Positions 44,601-51,664 are shown, counted from the first letter of the stretch. The stretch is 64,000 nt of DNA from Gammaproteobacteria bacterium (GCA_016712635.1 JADJQS010000006.1:186001-250000), one strand, 5' to 3'. Program-made: numbers and translations. Notes: generated by a model not told the origin, from the letters alone.

Positions 44601-44706
44601 CGAGGTCGGTCGGACCCACATCGGCGGTGTGCCGGAAGGTCGCGGTCGCGATGTCCTGCTGCACCGGGAAATTGCTGCCATCGATGTAAAAGAGCTGCGA
44701 CTGCAC
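41683..44706 (-). CDS. TSP3-repeat / CTERM-like / OmpA fusion protein, C-terminal 1007 codons (frameshifted from its N-terminus)
   Basis: The frame opens without a real start, so the protein must join the upstream part at 44760-45532. Domains in order: about two dozen calcium-binding thrombospondin type 3 repeats (DTDGDGIPDYQDRDSDND pattern, about residues 15-600); a hydrophobic helix followed by Arg (FDGWMLLLLAPLLWRRR, about 612-628) like a CTERM sorting tail; then a second signal-peptide-like stretch (VPVVLAVMVLAGLNTPAAQA) ending near 655. An OmpA-like beta barrel follows (GEWYLGGDLGRSW to about 830), then a Pro-Glu linker, one more TSP3 unit (GDHDGVPDADDLCP) and an OmpA peptidoglycan-binding domain (GHTDNAGPARYNLTLSKKRA). 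It looks like two proteins fused head to tail. Confidence 0.8.
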   Translation of the reverse strand: MQSQLFYIDGSNFPVQQDIATATFRHTADVGPTDLDDDGLTYAGETALGTDPMDSDTDGDGITDGVEVGADANNPVDTDGDGIIDALESDVTDTDGDGSADAADTDSDNDGIPDAVERGPDVNPVDTDGDGIPDYQDRDSDNDTLPDALEAGPVPSSPADTDNDGRPDYLDRDSDNDGVPDRLEGGGLGLDSDSDGIDDVFDVTNQGGVDVNLDGVADGLGSYDIDLDGVADFLSVDSDSDGILDTAETDLSGLDSDGDGIDDALDTDLTLGADLDGDLIDDAYTLPDTDGDGVPDFRDLDTDNDGIPDVNEAGLPDADLDGLMDAGGTRTGAPRDTDSDNTEDYRDLDADNDAAFDIAGTDNAAADANNDGRVDAATDTDGDGIADVVDAAPALFGTHLDSDGDGIPDVADLDADNDGIPNDQDGTDDVDGDGLPNYLDRDSDNDGLTDTIEAGGVDADRDGVIDDITDTNANGLADSVEVALGGSSLPLPDTDNDGQADYVDLDSDGDGLNDIIESNGVDADSDGRVDAAVDSDNDGLMDSVDGDITGSVPQNPVDSDDDGRPDYVDVDSDDDGIADNREGVSDSDGDGIADYRDPPGRLETARRGIGAFDGWMLLLLAPLLWRRRALVRSGVPVVLAVMVLAGLNTPAAQAEIADDHKGEWYLGGDLGRSWLEPRDINGGYRVDDTTSHGYRLLAGNQTWRDFSLEGFYIHAGEAGISSDNPVVGHLGEVEYDLYGAGTEWTPLTGGRARTLYPVLKSGLVVTRNSTNSPTINYDKVHSLSIYMGAAGVWQFAESWRAQLELSSYDQDELMLTVGLRKTFGGNRQSAVVTEPEPEPAPVPVEPEPAPEPEPVPQEVAPALPADGDHDGVPDADDLCPTTPAGDAVDGSGCSLNVRLQVYFENDSSRLKPESHADLDRLAAFLQAVPQAAGEIQGHTDNAGPARYNLTLSKKRAESVRAYIVGKGIDAARLQVNGYGETQPVGNNKTAEGRAENRRVLFVRTDVQ
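42930..44590 (-). repeat. DNA encoding the thrombospondin type 3 repeat array
   Basis: The codons for D-x-D-x-D-G-I-x-D-x-x-D units recur every 36-75 bases over about 1.6 kb. The DNA is repetitive only as a result of the protein motif; units are not identical. Such DNA is prone to slippage and to assembly errors, which matters for the frameshift just upstream. Confidence 0.75.
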
Positions 44707-45532
44707 GGTGTACGTGCCGGTGGCGCCGTTCAGGGCGTAGGTCGGCGAGACCGTGCGGATCGGTGCTGCCGGCCGTGGCGGAGAAGCTGTCCGTCAGCAC
44801 GGAGGAGGAATTCCCCGCCGGGTCGATGATGGTGACCTCCAGACGATAGTTGCCGGCGGTGACGACGTTGACCGTCGCCTCGGTGTCGATCCGCACCGTA
44901 CCGGCGGCTACGGCATTGGAGACGCTGCAGCCCGCCGCCGTGGCGGTGCGCGTCACGCAGCCGGTGATGACGACGCTGCCGGTATTGGCCCGGTCGGCCG
45001 CGCCGCCGTCGGCGAGGAGCTGGCCCCAGCGCGCGGCGGCCACCCAGTTCGTGGAGTCGCCGCTGGTATCGATCTGTATCTGCACCAGGTTGTTGTCCGC
45101 GACGAGCCAGGACAGGTCGGAGATGCTGAGTACCGTGGTGCTCCACACGTTGTTGGCGCCGGTCAGCCTGCCGAGCAGATGACCGTTCAGATAGACGTCG
45201 TCCTGCTCGCCGTCTTCCTCGTCGACGTCATAGGCACGGATCGTCAGCGAGGCCGAGTTCACCGGCAGGACGGTGACATCGATATTGAACTCGATCGGCG
45301 CCTCCGGGTCGGTGCGACCAAAGGTGATACCGGGCGCCGGCTCGGTCAGCAGGCTGCCGGTCGCCATGTCGTTGTCAGGGACGGTGTTGGTGTTGGTGCC
45401 GGGGACGTTCGCGTTGCTGGCGTTGTCCACGTGCGTGAAATACGTGCCGGGGGCGGCGTGGCTGGCCGTTCCGATGAGGGCGGTGCCAACATAGACGGCC
45501 GCGGTCACGGCCAGCATCTGTATCTTTGTCAT
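44594..45532 (-). CDS. N-terminal part of the TSP3/OmpA fusion protein (frame lost near 44760)
   Basis: The protein starts with a signal peptide (MTKIQMLAVTAAVYVGTALI, cleavage after SHA). A jelly-roll-like beta domain follows, with IEFNIDVTVLPVNSASLTIRA, DVDEEDGEQDDVYLNGHLLG and NNLVQIQIDTSGDSTNW, then an Ig-like stretch up to SVLTDSFSATAG. After that the frame turns into Arg/His-rich nonsense (GLADLRPERRHRH). In the frame one base on, the sensible sequence continues as PIRTVSPTYALNGATGTYTV and runs into the TSP3 frame. One extra base in the run near 44765-44775 would explain it. The intact protein would be about 1,280 aa. Confidence 0.75.
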   Translation of the reverse strand: MTKIQMLAVTAAVYVGTALIGTASHAAPGTYFTHVDNASNANVPGTNTNTVPDNDMATGSLLTEPAPGITFGRTDPEAPIEFNIDVTVLPVNSASLTIRAYDVDEEDGEQDDVYLNGHLLGRLTGANNVWSTTVLSISDLSWLVADNNLVQIQIDTSGDSTNWVAAARWGQLLADGGAADRANTGSVVITGCVTRTATAAGCSVSNAVAAGTVRIDTEATVNVVTAGNYRLEVTIIDPAGNSSSVLTDSFSATAGSTDPHGLADLRPERRHRHVHRAVAALLHRWQQFPGAAGHRDRDLPAHRRCGSDRPRR

Positions 45533-45665
45533 TATTATTCCCCGATGACTGTTCCGGTGAAGGACGGCACATGGTGCCTGTCTGTTGCGCTAAATTCAAT
45601 CCAAATCATGGGAAATATGTGTCAATTGGGGACATGCCACGGTTTTCCTGCCATCATCCCCGCCC

Positions 45666-46367
45666 ATGCACATTCACCCCCGCCGCCCGCTGTGGCTGTA
45701 TGACCTGATCGTGATCGTTGTCGCCTTGCTGGCGCTGATGGCCTGGGATGCTAGCGGCGCGGATCTGTGGGCGGTGCGTCAGGTGGCCGGGCCGGACGGG
45801 TTCCCGTGGCGCAGGCACTGGCTGACGAGCGACGTGCTGCACCGGGGTGGGCGGATCGCCGGCTGGCTCGTGTTCGTCGTGCTGGTGGTCGGCATCTGGC
45901 GCCCCCTCCCGTTTGCGCGGACCCTGCCGAAGGTTGTGCAGATGTGGTGGGTGCTGGCTACGCTGGTCTGCGCCAGTGTGATCCCGCTGCTGAAGGCGCG
46001 CAGTCTGACCAGTTGCCCGTGGGATCTGATCGAGTTCGGTGGCACCGCGCAGTATGTGTCGCACTGGGTGCGCGGGGTTACCGATGGCGGGCCGGGGCGC
46101 TGCTTCCCGTCGGGCCACGCGTCGGCGGCATTCTCCTTCGTGAGCGGCTGGTTCGCGCTGCGGATACACGCTCCGCGCGCGGCGCGCTGGTGGCTGGCCG
46201 GCGTGCTGCTGGCCGGTGTGGTGTTCGGCGGCGCCCAGATGCTGCGCGGCGCGCACTATCCCAGCCACACGCTGTGGACCGGCTGGATCTGCTTCGTGTT
46301 GTGCGCGGTGCTCAGTCGACTCGTACCTGCGCTGCGAGGCGGCCGGCAGGCCGGCGCACCTGTGTGA
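45666..46367 (+). CDS. PAP2-family membrane phosphatase
   Basis: An integral membrane phosphatase of the type 2 phosphatidic-acid phosphatase superfamily, 233 aa, with about five transmembrane helices. Active-site motifs are KARSLTSCPWDL (variant of motif 1), the GRCFPSGHASAAFSF motif with the catalytic His, and RGAHYPSHTLWTGW (motif 3). The SCPWDL variant marks the lipid-A 1-phosphatase-like or undecaprenyl-diphosphatase-like subgroup. The substrate is most likely a lipid phosphate at the periplasmic face. It is divergent from the OmpA-fusion gene, sharing a 133-base intergenic region. Confidence 0.88.
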   Translation: MHIHPRRPLWLYDLIVIVVALLALMAWDASGADLWAVRQVAGPDGFPWRRHWLTSDVLHRGGRIAGWLVFVVLVVGIWRPLPFARTLPKVVQMWWVLATLVCASVIPLLKARSLTSCPWDLIEFGGTAQYVSHWVRGVTDGGPGRCFPSGHASAAFSFVSGWFALRIHAPRAARWWLAGVLLAGVVFGGAQMLRGAHYPSHTLWTGWICFVLCAVLSRLVPALRGGRQAGAPV

Positions 46368-46396
46368 AACTGCCCGTCGTCGCAACTGCTTCAGGA

Positions 46397-46422
46397 GGGG
46401 ACAGATTTCAAAATCTGTCCCC
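46397..46422. repeat. GGGGACAGATTT palindrome with a degraded neighbour
   Basis: One complete copy at 46397-46422, then scattered arms (AATAAATCTGTGCC near 46450 and GGGGACAG at 46474-46481). The 240-base spacer between the PAP2 gene and the next gene is mostly this material. Confidence 0.8.
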
Positions 46423-46607
46423 AGAAAGGGAAAACTGCCCCTGGCGGTTAATAAATCTGTGCCAGATTTTACCGGGGACAGGGTATCCGGGATCATTTCG
46501 GTGCGTCGGACGGTGTTCGGCCAGTCCGCTGACGGAATGCACTGCTGGACCCGGACATAAAGGGCGTTTATCCTTCTCAGCACTCAAATAATAAAAGGAG
46601 CGGATAT

Positions 46608-47546
46608 ATGTCCAAGCACAAGACCGGCGCCGGTTGGGCGGCCGCTGCGATAACGGCAGTTCTGGGACTGAACGGCGCAGCCTATGCCGCTGACAAGGAA
46701 CCCACCATCCCCACCTGCGAGAAGAAGTACGGCACGCTTTCCGTGGTGGAACCCGAAGACTCCCCCAACCGCTATTGGTACCGTGATCTTCAGCTCGAAT
46801 CGCCGGTCGCACTGATCAAGGTATTCGTGTCGGAATCGAAATGTTTCACGCTGGTGGATCGTGGCAAGGGACTGGAGGCGGCGCAGGCCGAACGCGCGCT
46901 CGCCAGCGGCGGCGAACTGCGCGGCGGCTCCAATGTGGGCAAGGGCCAGATGAAGGCGGCGGATTACGTGCTGGTGCCTGACCTGGTCAGCAAGAACGCA
47001 AAGGCCGGCGGCTCGAACATCGGCGGTCTGCTGGGCGGCATGGTCGGCGGCACGGCCGGCGCGTTGATGGGCGGCGTCAGCCTGAAGAGCAAGACGGCAG
47101 ATGTGGTGCTGACCCTGACTGACGTGCGTTCCACCGAGCAGATATCGCTGCAGCAGGGCCACGCCAAGAAGACCGACCTGGGCTGGGGCGCGGGCGGCGG
47201 GGCGTTCTTCGGCGGCTTTGCCGCGGCCGGCGCCAGCAGCTATGCCAACACCGAGATCGGCCAGGTGGTGACCAAGGCCTATCTCGATGCCTACATCAAG
47301 ATGGTCGATGACGTGAGGAACAGTGAACCGGACGCGAAGACCGCCAATGTGCAGCAGTCGGTCACCATGGCCAAGGCCGGCGTGATGTTTTCCGAAGCCA
47401 ACAACAAGAGCGAGAAGGTGCGCGATCTGGATACCGGCATGACGCTGTACCCCACCGGAGAGAAGAGCGGCGTGTGGTGGAAGGTGCAGGATGAACTCGG
47501 CAATGAAGGCTGGGTGACTTCGCCCTCGTTCGGCCTGGCCAAGTAA
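46608..47546 (+). CDS. Exported CsgG-like protein with C-terminal SH3-like domain
   Basis: A 312-aa protein with signal peptide (AAAITAVLGLNGAAYA). The central region (about 60-230) has the CsgG/FlgO-like pattern of an outer-membrane assembly factor. It includes VFVSESKCFTLVDRG, YVLVPDLVSKNAKAGG, a Gly-rich glycine-zipper-like segment (IGGLLGGMVGGTAGALMGG), and TADVVLTLTDVRSTEQ. The last 65 residues look like a bacterial SH3 domain (VMFSEANNKSEKVRDLDTG ... WWKVQDELGNEGWV), suggesting cell-wall binding. The ATG has a strong AAAAGGAG site. No curli genes are nearby, so the function is unknown. A good intrinsic terminator follows. Confidence 0.75.
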   Translation: MSKHKTGAGWAAAAITAVLGLNGAAYAADKEPTIPTCEKKYGTLSVVEPEDSPNRYWYRDLQLESPVALIKVFVSESKCFTLVDRGKGLEAAQAERALASGGELRGGSNVGKGQMKAADYVLVPDLVSKNAKAGGSNIGGLLGGMVGGTAGALMGGVSLKSKTADVVLTLTDVRSTEQISLQQGHAKKTDLGWGAGGGAFFGGFAAAGASSYANTEIGQVVTKAYLDAYIKMVDDVRNSEPDAKTANVQQSVTMAKAGVMFSEANNKSEKVRDLDTGMTLYPTGEKSGVWWKVQDELGNEGWVTSPSFGLAK

Positions 47547-47569
47547 CGGTTCAGGAAATTGAATATACA

Positions 47570-47603
47570 CGGTCCTGTGCATCGCGCAGGGCCGTTTTTT
47601 ATT
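47570..47603 (+). terminator. Intrinsic terminator of the CsgG-like gene
   Basis: An 8-bp stem (CGGTCCTG / CAGGGCCG, one G-U pair) with a nine-base loop is followed by six T residues at 47595-47600. It starts 23 bases after the stop codon. Confidence 0.85.
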
Positions 47604-47802
47604 AGTGGCGCCCGGATTATGGGGGGAAGGCTGCAGTATCTGTGTTCTGTCCTCAATAGGGGGCTCTGCGGGCTCACCGCTCGACACAGTATTTTTGGAA
47701 TGATGATGGTAGAATTCGTCTGAATACAGCCTTTGACCAAACCTGCTGCTGCCCGACTCTGACGCAATGATCCGTTCCATCGTGCCTCTCCCATCCGGCA
47801 GC

Positions 47803-48255
47803 ATGACTGATATCGACACCGCGATGATGCACCACGCCCTAACGCTCGCCCGCCGCGCGGCGGATGCAGGCGAGGTGCCGGTCGGCGCGGTGCTGGTGCA
47901 GGATGGCGCGATCATCGGCGAGGGCTGGAATCATCCGATCTCCGGGCAGGATCCCACTGCGCATGCCGAGATCGGGGCGCTGCGTGCGGGCGCTGCGGCG
48001 CTCGGCAATTACCGCCTCGTTGATACCACCCTGTATGTGACTCTGGAGCCCTGTATCATGTGCGCCGGCGCCATCGTGCATGCGCGCGTGAAACGGCTGG
48101 TGTTCGGCGCGGCCGATCCCAAGACCGGCGCGGCGGGCAGCGTGTTCGACGTCTTCGCCTCGGGCAAGGTCAATCACCTCGTCCAGGTCGATGGCGTTGT
48201 GCTGGCCGGGGAGTGCGGGCACCTGCTGACGGATTTCTTCCGGCAGCGGCGCTGA
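47803..48255 (+). CDS. tadA: tRNA-specific adenosine deaminase TadA
   Basis: TadA converts A34 to inosine in the anticodon of tRNA-Arg(ACG). The 150-aa protein has the zinc and catalytic motif TAHAEIGAL (His and Glu), LEPCIMCAGAIVHARV with both Cys ligands, and a helical C-terminus (GHLLTDFFRQRR). The ATG at 47803 gives MTDIDTAMMHHAL, a typical start. In Pseudomonas tadA lies close to guaA; here about 11 kb of accessory DNA separates them. Confidence 0.94.
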   Translation: MTDIDTAMMHHALTLARRAADAGEVPVGAVLVQDGAIIGEGWNHPISGQDPTAHAEIGALRAGAAALGNYRLVDTTLYVTLEPCIMCAGAIVHARVKRLVFGAADPKTGAAGSVFDVFASGKVNHLVQVDGVVLAGECGHLLTDFFRQRR

Positions 48256-48289
48256 TTTTTCCAACGCCGGACGGAATATCGCAATCAAT

Positions 48290-48315
48290 GGGGACAGATT
48301 TATAAATCTGTCCCC
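48290..48315. repeat. GGGGACAGATTT palindrome, perfect copy
   Basis: A perfect 26-bp palindrome identical to the copy at 31018-31043. It lies 34 bases after tadA and 35 bases before the next start codon. Confidence 0.85.
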
Positions 48316-48350
48316 CTGCCTGCCAGTCGGTACCTGTTCGAGGAGAACCC

Positions 48351-48617
48351 ATGAGTTCCGATTCACCGCCTTCCCGTACGATCTTTGGCCTGCGCAAGCT
48401 CCCTGGGCGCTACGCCGGTATCGTCATGCCTCTGCTGCTGTCCATCTTCATGAGCGGCATCGTCTCTTTTGTCAGCACGCTGCAGGCATGGGCAGACCCA
48501 TGGTTTGCTGCACACCTGGCGGGGGCATGGGGCTGGTCATGGATGATCGCCTTCCGACCTGCTGCGGTGCTGCCGCTGGTCAGGAGGCTGACCCGTGTGC
48601 TGGTCGAAAGGGCTTAG
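48351..48617 (+). CDS. DUF2798 small membrane protein
   Basis: An 88-aa inner-membrane protein with two helices: YAGIVMPLLLSIFMSGIVSF and WGWSWMIAFRPAAVLPLV. The pattern LPxRYAxxVMPLLLS ... STLQA ... W-x-W-x-x-A-F-P/R ... PLVRRL is that of DUF2798, a family without known function. An AGGAG site stands six bases before the ATG. It may be monocistronic between two repeat loci. Confidence 0.82.
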   Translation: MSSDSPPSRTIFGLRKLPGRYAGIVMPLLLSIFMSGIVSFVSTLQAWADPWFAAHLAGAWGWSWMIAFRPAAVLPLVRRLTRVLVERA

Positions 48618-48626
48618 AAGAAAACC

Positions 48627-48705
48627 CGGGACAGATTTATTCTTAATAAATACGGGGACAGATTTTAAATCTGTCCCCTCTTGCCGCAGCAAATCTGTCC
48701 CCGCG
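48627..48705. repeat. Cluster of GGGGACAGATTT repeats
   Basis: A left arm at 48627-48639, an AT-rich centre, one complete copy at 48654-48678 and a lone right arm AAATCTGTCCCC at 48691-48702. It separates the convergent DUF2798 and SDR genes. Confidence 0.8.
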
Positions 48706-48720
48706 TTTCAATCCTTGATT

Positions 48721-49467
48721 TCAGGGCCGCAGGAAGCGGTGGTCAGGCAACAATGAACGCAGCAGGCGGTTGTCAATGCGCTTGCCGAACTCCAGCGGGC
48801 CGGTTTCCGGCAGCACGAAATCCGCCGGCAGGCGTCCGTCTGCACGGAAACGCGCCGCCAGTTCGCGCCAGGGCAGCGGTTCGCCGTTGACGACGTTGAT
48901 CCGCGCGCCGGGCAGAGGTTGCACGAGCACGTGCGCGATGACCGCGACGATGTCGTCGACGTGGATCAGGTTGACCAGTTTCGCGCCGTCCCTGATGAGT
49001 CCCTTCTGCAGCCAGCTCACCGGGTCGCGTCCGGGTCCGAAGATGCCGGCGAGCTGCAGCACGGTCGCGCCCCGCTCGCGCAGCCATTCCTCGCCCTGCA
49101 CGCGCGGCTGGCCCAGGTCGAGCGGAGTCTGTTCGGTGACCGTGACGATGGGCGATCCCGCGGCATCAGCCACCCGATAGGCCGAGGTGCTGCCGAGCAC
49201 GATGAGGCCGGCGGCGTCCTGCAGGTGCGCGGCGAAGAACGCCTGCACGAGGGCGAGTGGCTCGGCGGGGAAGGTCCAGACGACCGCGCGCCCCGAGAGC
49301 GGCGGGTTGCCCCAGCTCGCGGGGTCGCGCAGGTCGAAGGACTGCAGCGGCGGCGCGGCCCGGCGGCGCGTCGCTGCCGTGGCGGGGAAGCGCCGCAGCA
49401 GCGCCTGCCCGACATAGCCGGCGCCGAGGACGGTGAGGGGTACGCTTTCCGGGGACGTCGCGCTCAT
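48721..49467 (-). CDS. NAD-dependent epimerase/dehydratase-like (extended SDR) protein
   Basis: A 248-aa Rossmann-fold protein with the N-terminal nucleotide motif VLGAGYVGQALLRRF. Residues GLIVLGSTSAYRV and the LQLAGIFGPGRDP region match the atypical extended SDR (YeeZ-like) family. The usual catalytic Tyr-x-x-x-Lys is not clear, as in several YeeZ relatives. The C-terminus contains NLIHVDDIVAVIAHVL and NVVNGEPLPWRELA, typical substrate-domain motifs. The start MSATSPESVPL follows the divergent promoter region. Substrate unknown. Confidence 0.8.
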   Translation of the reverse strand: MSATSPESVPLTVLGAGYVGQALLRRFPATAATRRRAAPPLQSFDLRDPASWGNPPLSGRAVVWTFPAEPLALVQAFFAAHLQDAAGLIVLGSTSAYRVADAAGSPIVTVTEQTPLDLGQPRVQGEEWLRERGATVLQLAGIFGPGRDPVSWLQKGLIRDGAKLVNLIHVDDIVAVIAHVLVQPLPGARINVVNGEPLPWRELAARFRADGRLPADFVLPETGPLEFGKRIDNRLLRSLLPDHRFLRP

Positions 49468-49618
49468 GATGCCGTCATTAATACGTGCCCGCGCGGCAAA
49501 GTGCAAATGCCGCGGCCCCGCGTGCGACACCTCGGATCGGCTGTAACGCACAGGACGGCGCGCTTGCACCGCGGGATGTGGTAGTCTGCGCCATCATCGT
49601 CGCCGTCGAGTCGAATCC

Positions 49619-50866
49619 ATGTCTGCCCCGTCCGCTCCTTCCGCTTTCCCCGTTGCCGTGATCGGCGGCGGGCCCGCCGGGCTCATGGCGGCGGAGGTCC
49701 TGAGCGCCGGCGAGGTACGCGTCGAGCTGTTCGACGCCATGCCGTCGGTGGGGCGCAAATTCCTGCTCGCCGGCAAGGGCGGCCTGAACCTCACGCATTC
49801 CGAGCCGCGCCCGGCGTTTCTCGCGCGCTATGGCGCGCGGCGTGCGCAGATCGGGCCGCTGTTCGACGCCTTCGGGCCGGAGGACCTGCGCGCCTGGGCG
49901 GGCGGGCTGGGCATCGAGACCTTCGTCGGCTCGTCCGGTCGCGTCTTTCCCGCCGGGATGAAGGCGGCCCCGCTGCTGCGTACCTGGTTGCACCGCCTAC
50001 GCGGCGCCGGTGTGCGCATCCACGTGCGTCATCGCTGGCGCGGCTGGTCGGACGGCGGTGCGCTGGTCTTCGACACTCCACAGGGCCCGCGCGAGGTGAG
50101 CGCCGACGCCGTGGTGCTGGCGCTGGGCGGCGGGAGCTGGCCGCAGCTCGGTTCCGATGGGGCGTGGGCGGCGTTGCTGGAGGGACGCGGCGTGCCGGTC
50201 GCGGCGCTGAAGCCTTCGAATTGCGGATTCGACGCCGGGTGGAGCGAGCATTTCCGCGCGCGCTTCGCCGGCCAGCCGGTGAAGACCGTGGGCGCGGCGT
50301 TTACCGATGCGGCGGGCCGCGAGCAGCGCGTCCAGGGCGAGTTCATCGTCACCTCCGGCGGCGTGGAGGGCAGCCTGATCTATGCCTTGTCCGCGCCCTT
50401 GCGCGACACCATCGCGGCGCGCGGCGAGGCGATCCTGCGCCTTGACCTCGTGCCCGACCGTGCGCCTTCGCGCGTGGTCGAGGCCTTGGCTCAGCCGCGC
50501 GGATCGAAGTCGATGGCGGGCCACCTGCGCCGCCGGCTCGGGATCGAGGGCGTGAAGGCTGGGCTGCTGCGCGAGTGCGCGCCGGCGCAGGACTTCGCGG
50601 ATCCGGAGCGGCTGGCGGCAGTGATCAAGTCCCTGCCGCTGCGTCTCGTCGCCGCGCGGCCGCTCGCCGAGGCGATCAGCACGGCGGGCGGCGTTCCCTT
50701 CGAGGCGCTCGACAAAGGCCTGATGATCCGCGCGCTGCCGGGCGTGTTCTGCGCCGGCGAGATGCTGGACTGGGAGGCGCCGACGGGCGGTTATCTGCTC
50801 ACCGCCTGTTTCGCCAGCGGGCACGCGGCGGGTCGCGGCGTACTGGACTGGATCAGGGATATGTAG
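49619..50866 (+). CDS. Flavoprotein of the HI0933/BaiN family
   Basis: A 415-aa FAD-dependent protein. The dinucleotide motif is VAVIGGGPAGLMAAEVL; the family motif GRKFLLAGKGGLNLTHSE follows. Central residues VVLALGGGSWPQLGSDG and the insertion domain, then GGVPFEALDKGLMIRALPG and the C-terminal FAD motif GEMLDWEAPTGGYLLTACFA agree with the PP_4765-type subgroup. Members include RdsA/YhiN, linked to rRNA modification; the exact role of this subgroup is not established. It is divergent from the SDR gene. Confidence 0.85.
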   Translation: MSAPSAPSAFPVAVIGGGPAGLMAAEVLSAGEVRVELFDAMPSVGRKFLLAGKGGLNLTHSEPRPAFLARYGARRAQIGPLFDAFGPEDLRAWAGGLGIETFVGSSGRVFPAGMKAAPLLRTWLHRLRGAGVRIHVRHRWRGWSDGGALVFDTPQGPREVSADAVVLALGGGSWPQLGSDGAWAALLEGRGVPVAALKPSNCGFDAGWSEHFRARFAGQPVKTVGAAFTDAAGREQRVQGEFIVTSGGVEGSLIYALSAPLRDTIAARGEAILRLDLVPDRAPSRVVEALAQPRGSKSMAGHLRRRLGIEGVKAGLLRECAPAQDFADPERLAAVIKSLPLRLVAARPLAEAISTAGGVPFEALDKGLMIRALPGVFCAGEMLDWEAPTGGYLLTACFASGHAAGRGVLDWIRDM

Positions 50867-50920
50867 AGGGTAGCCAGATGCAGGCGCGGGGCGCCGTCAT
50901 CCGGGGATGTCCCGGAGTAT

Positions 50921-50947
50921 CCCGGATTCCGCTGCGCTGCATCCGGG
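50921..50947. repeat. REP-like hairpin, CCCGGAT / ATCCGGG
   Basis: A 7-bp perfect stem around TCCGCTGCGCTGC. This CCCGGATTCCGCTGCGCTGCATCCGGG-type element is a dispersed repeat found in many proteobacteria. A partial second copy (CATCCGGGGATGTCCCGG) lies just before it. It occupies the gap before the phosphoesterase gene. Confidence 0.7.
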
Positions 50948-50969
50948 CCACATGGAAGCAGGATAAAGA

Positions 50970-51458
50970 ATGGCATCGCATCGATCACTCACCGTCGGGC
51001 TCATCTCCGACACCCACGGGCTGCTGCGGCCCGAGGCCGTGGAGGCCCTGCGCGGCAGCGACTTCATCGTCCACGCGGGCGACATCGGCGATCGGGATAT
51101 CCTAGCGGCATTGTCCGACCTGGCGCCGCTCACGGCGATCCGCGGCAATAACGACACGGAGGCGTGGGCCAGGCGCCTGCCCGAGACGGAGGTGCTGACC
51201 GCCGGTGCAGTTTCCATCTACGTCATTCATAACCTTGCCGACATCGATCTCGACCCGGCGGCGGCCGGTTTCCGGGTGGTGATCTCGGGCCATTCGCACC
51301 GGCCGGGCTGGCGGAACAAGGGCGGCGTGCTGTACGTGAATCCGGGCAGCGCGGGACCGCGCCGTTTTTCCCTGCCGGTCGCGGTCGGCCAGCTCGTGAT
51401 CACGGGCGGGCGGATTGCGCCCAAGCTGTTCGAGTTACAGATCGACAGCGGCGGATAA
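50970..51458 (+). CDS. YfcE/MJ0936-family metallophosphoesterase
   Basis: A 162-aa calcineurin-like phosphodiesterase. All metal-site motifs are present: GLISDTHG (Asp, His), IVHAGDIGD (Asp), IRGNND (Asn), YVIHN (His) and VISGHSHRPGW (two His). It ends with LYVNPGSAGPRRF, as in the family. Relatives hydrolyse phosphodiesters such as bis-p-nitrophenyl phosphate in vitro; the natural substrate is not known. Confidence 0.87.
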   Translation: MASHRSLTVGLISDTHGLLRPEAVEALRGSDFIVHAGDIGDRDILAALSDLAPLTAIRGNNDTEAWARRLPETEVLTAGAVSIYVIHNLADIDLDPAAAGFRVVISGHSHRPGWRNKGGVLYVNPGSAGPRRFSLPVAVGQLVITGGRIAPKLFELQIDSGG

Positions 51459-51664
51459 CCCGGCGCGCCAATCGGGTATTGCGGCGCGGGTGAATGTACC
51501 CGGCCGGAGCGGCTGGGGTATCATGCTCCGAGCGCACTCCAACGGGAATCCGCCATGTCCGTAACCAGGTTCGCCGCCACTCAACCGCCCCATGCCGCCG
51601 CACTGATCATGCCGGTTGCGGGGAGACGGCAATCGCAGGCGGTGAGGGGAGGCGCGATTTGTCC

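Noticed and set aside
43510..44829. A plus-strand frame rich in Val, Ala and Gly
   Set aside because: It is the antisense of the TSP3 repeat array; its repetitiveness comes from the repeat codons.
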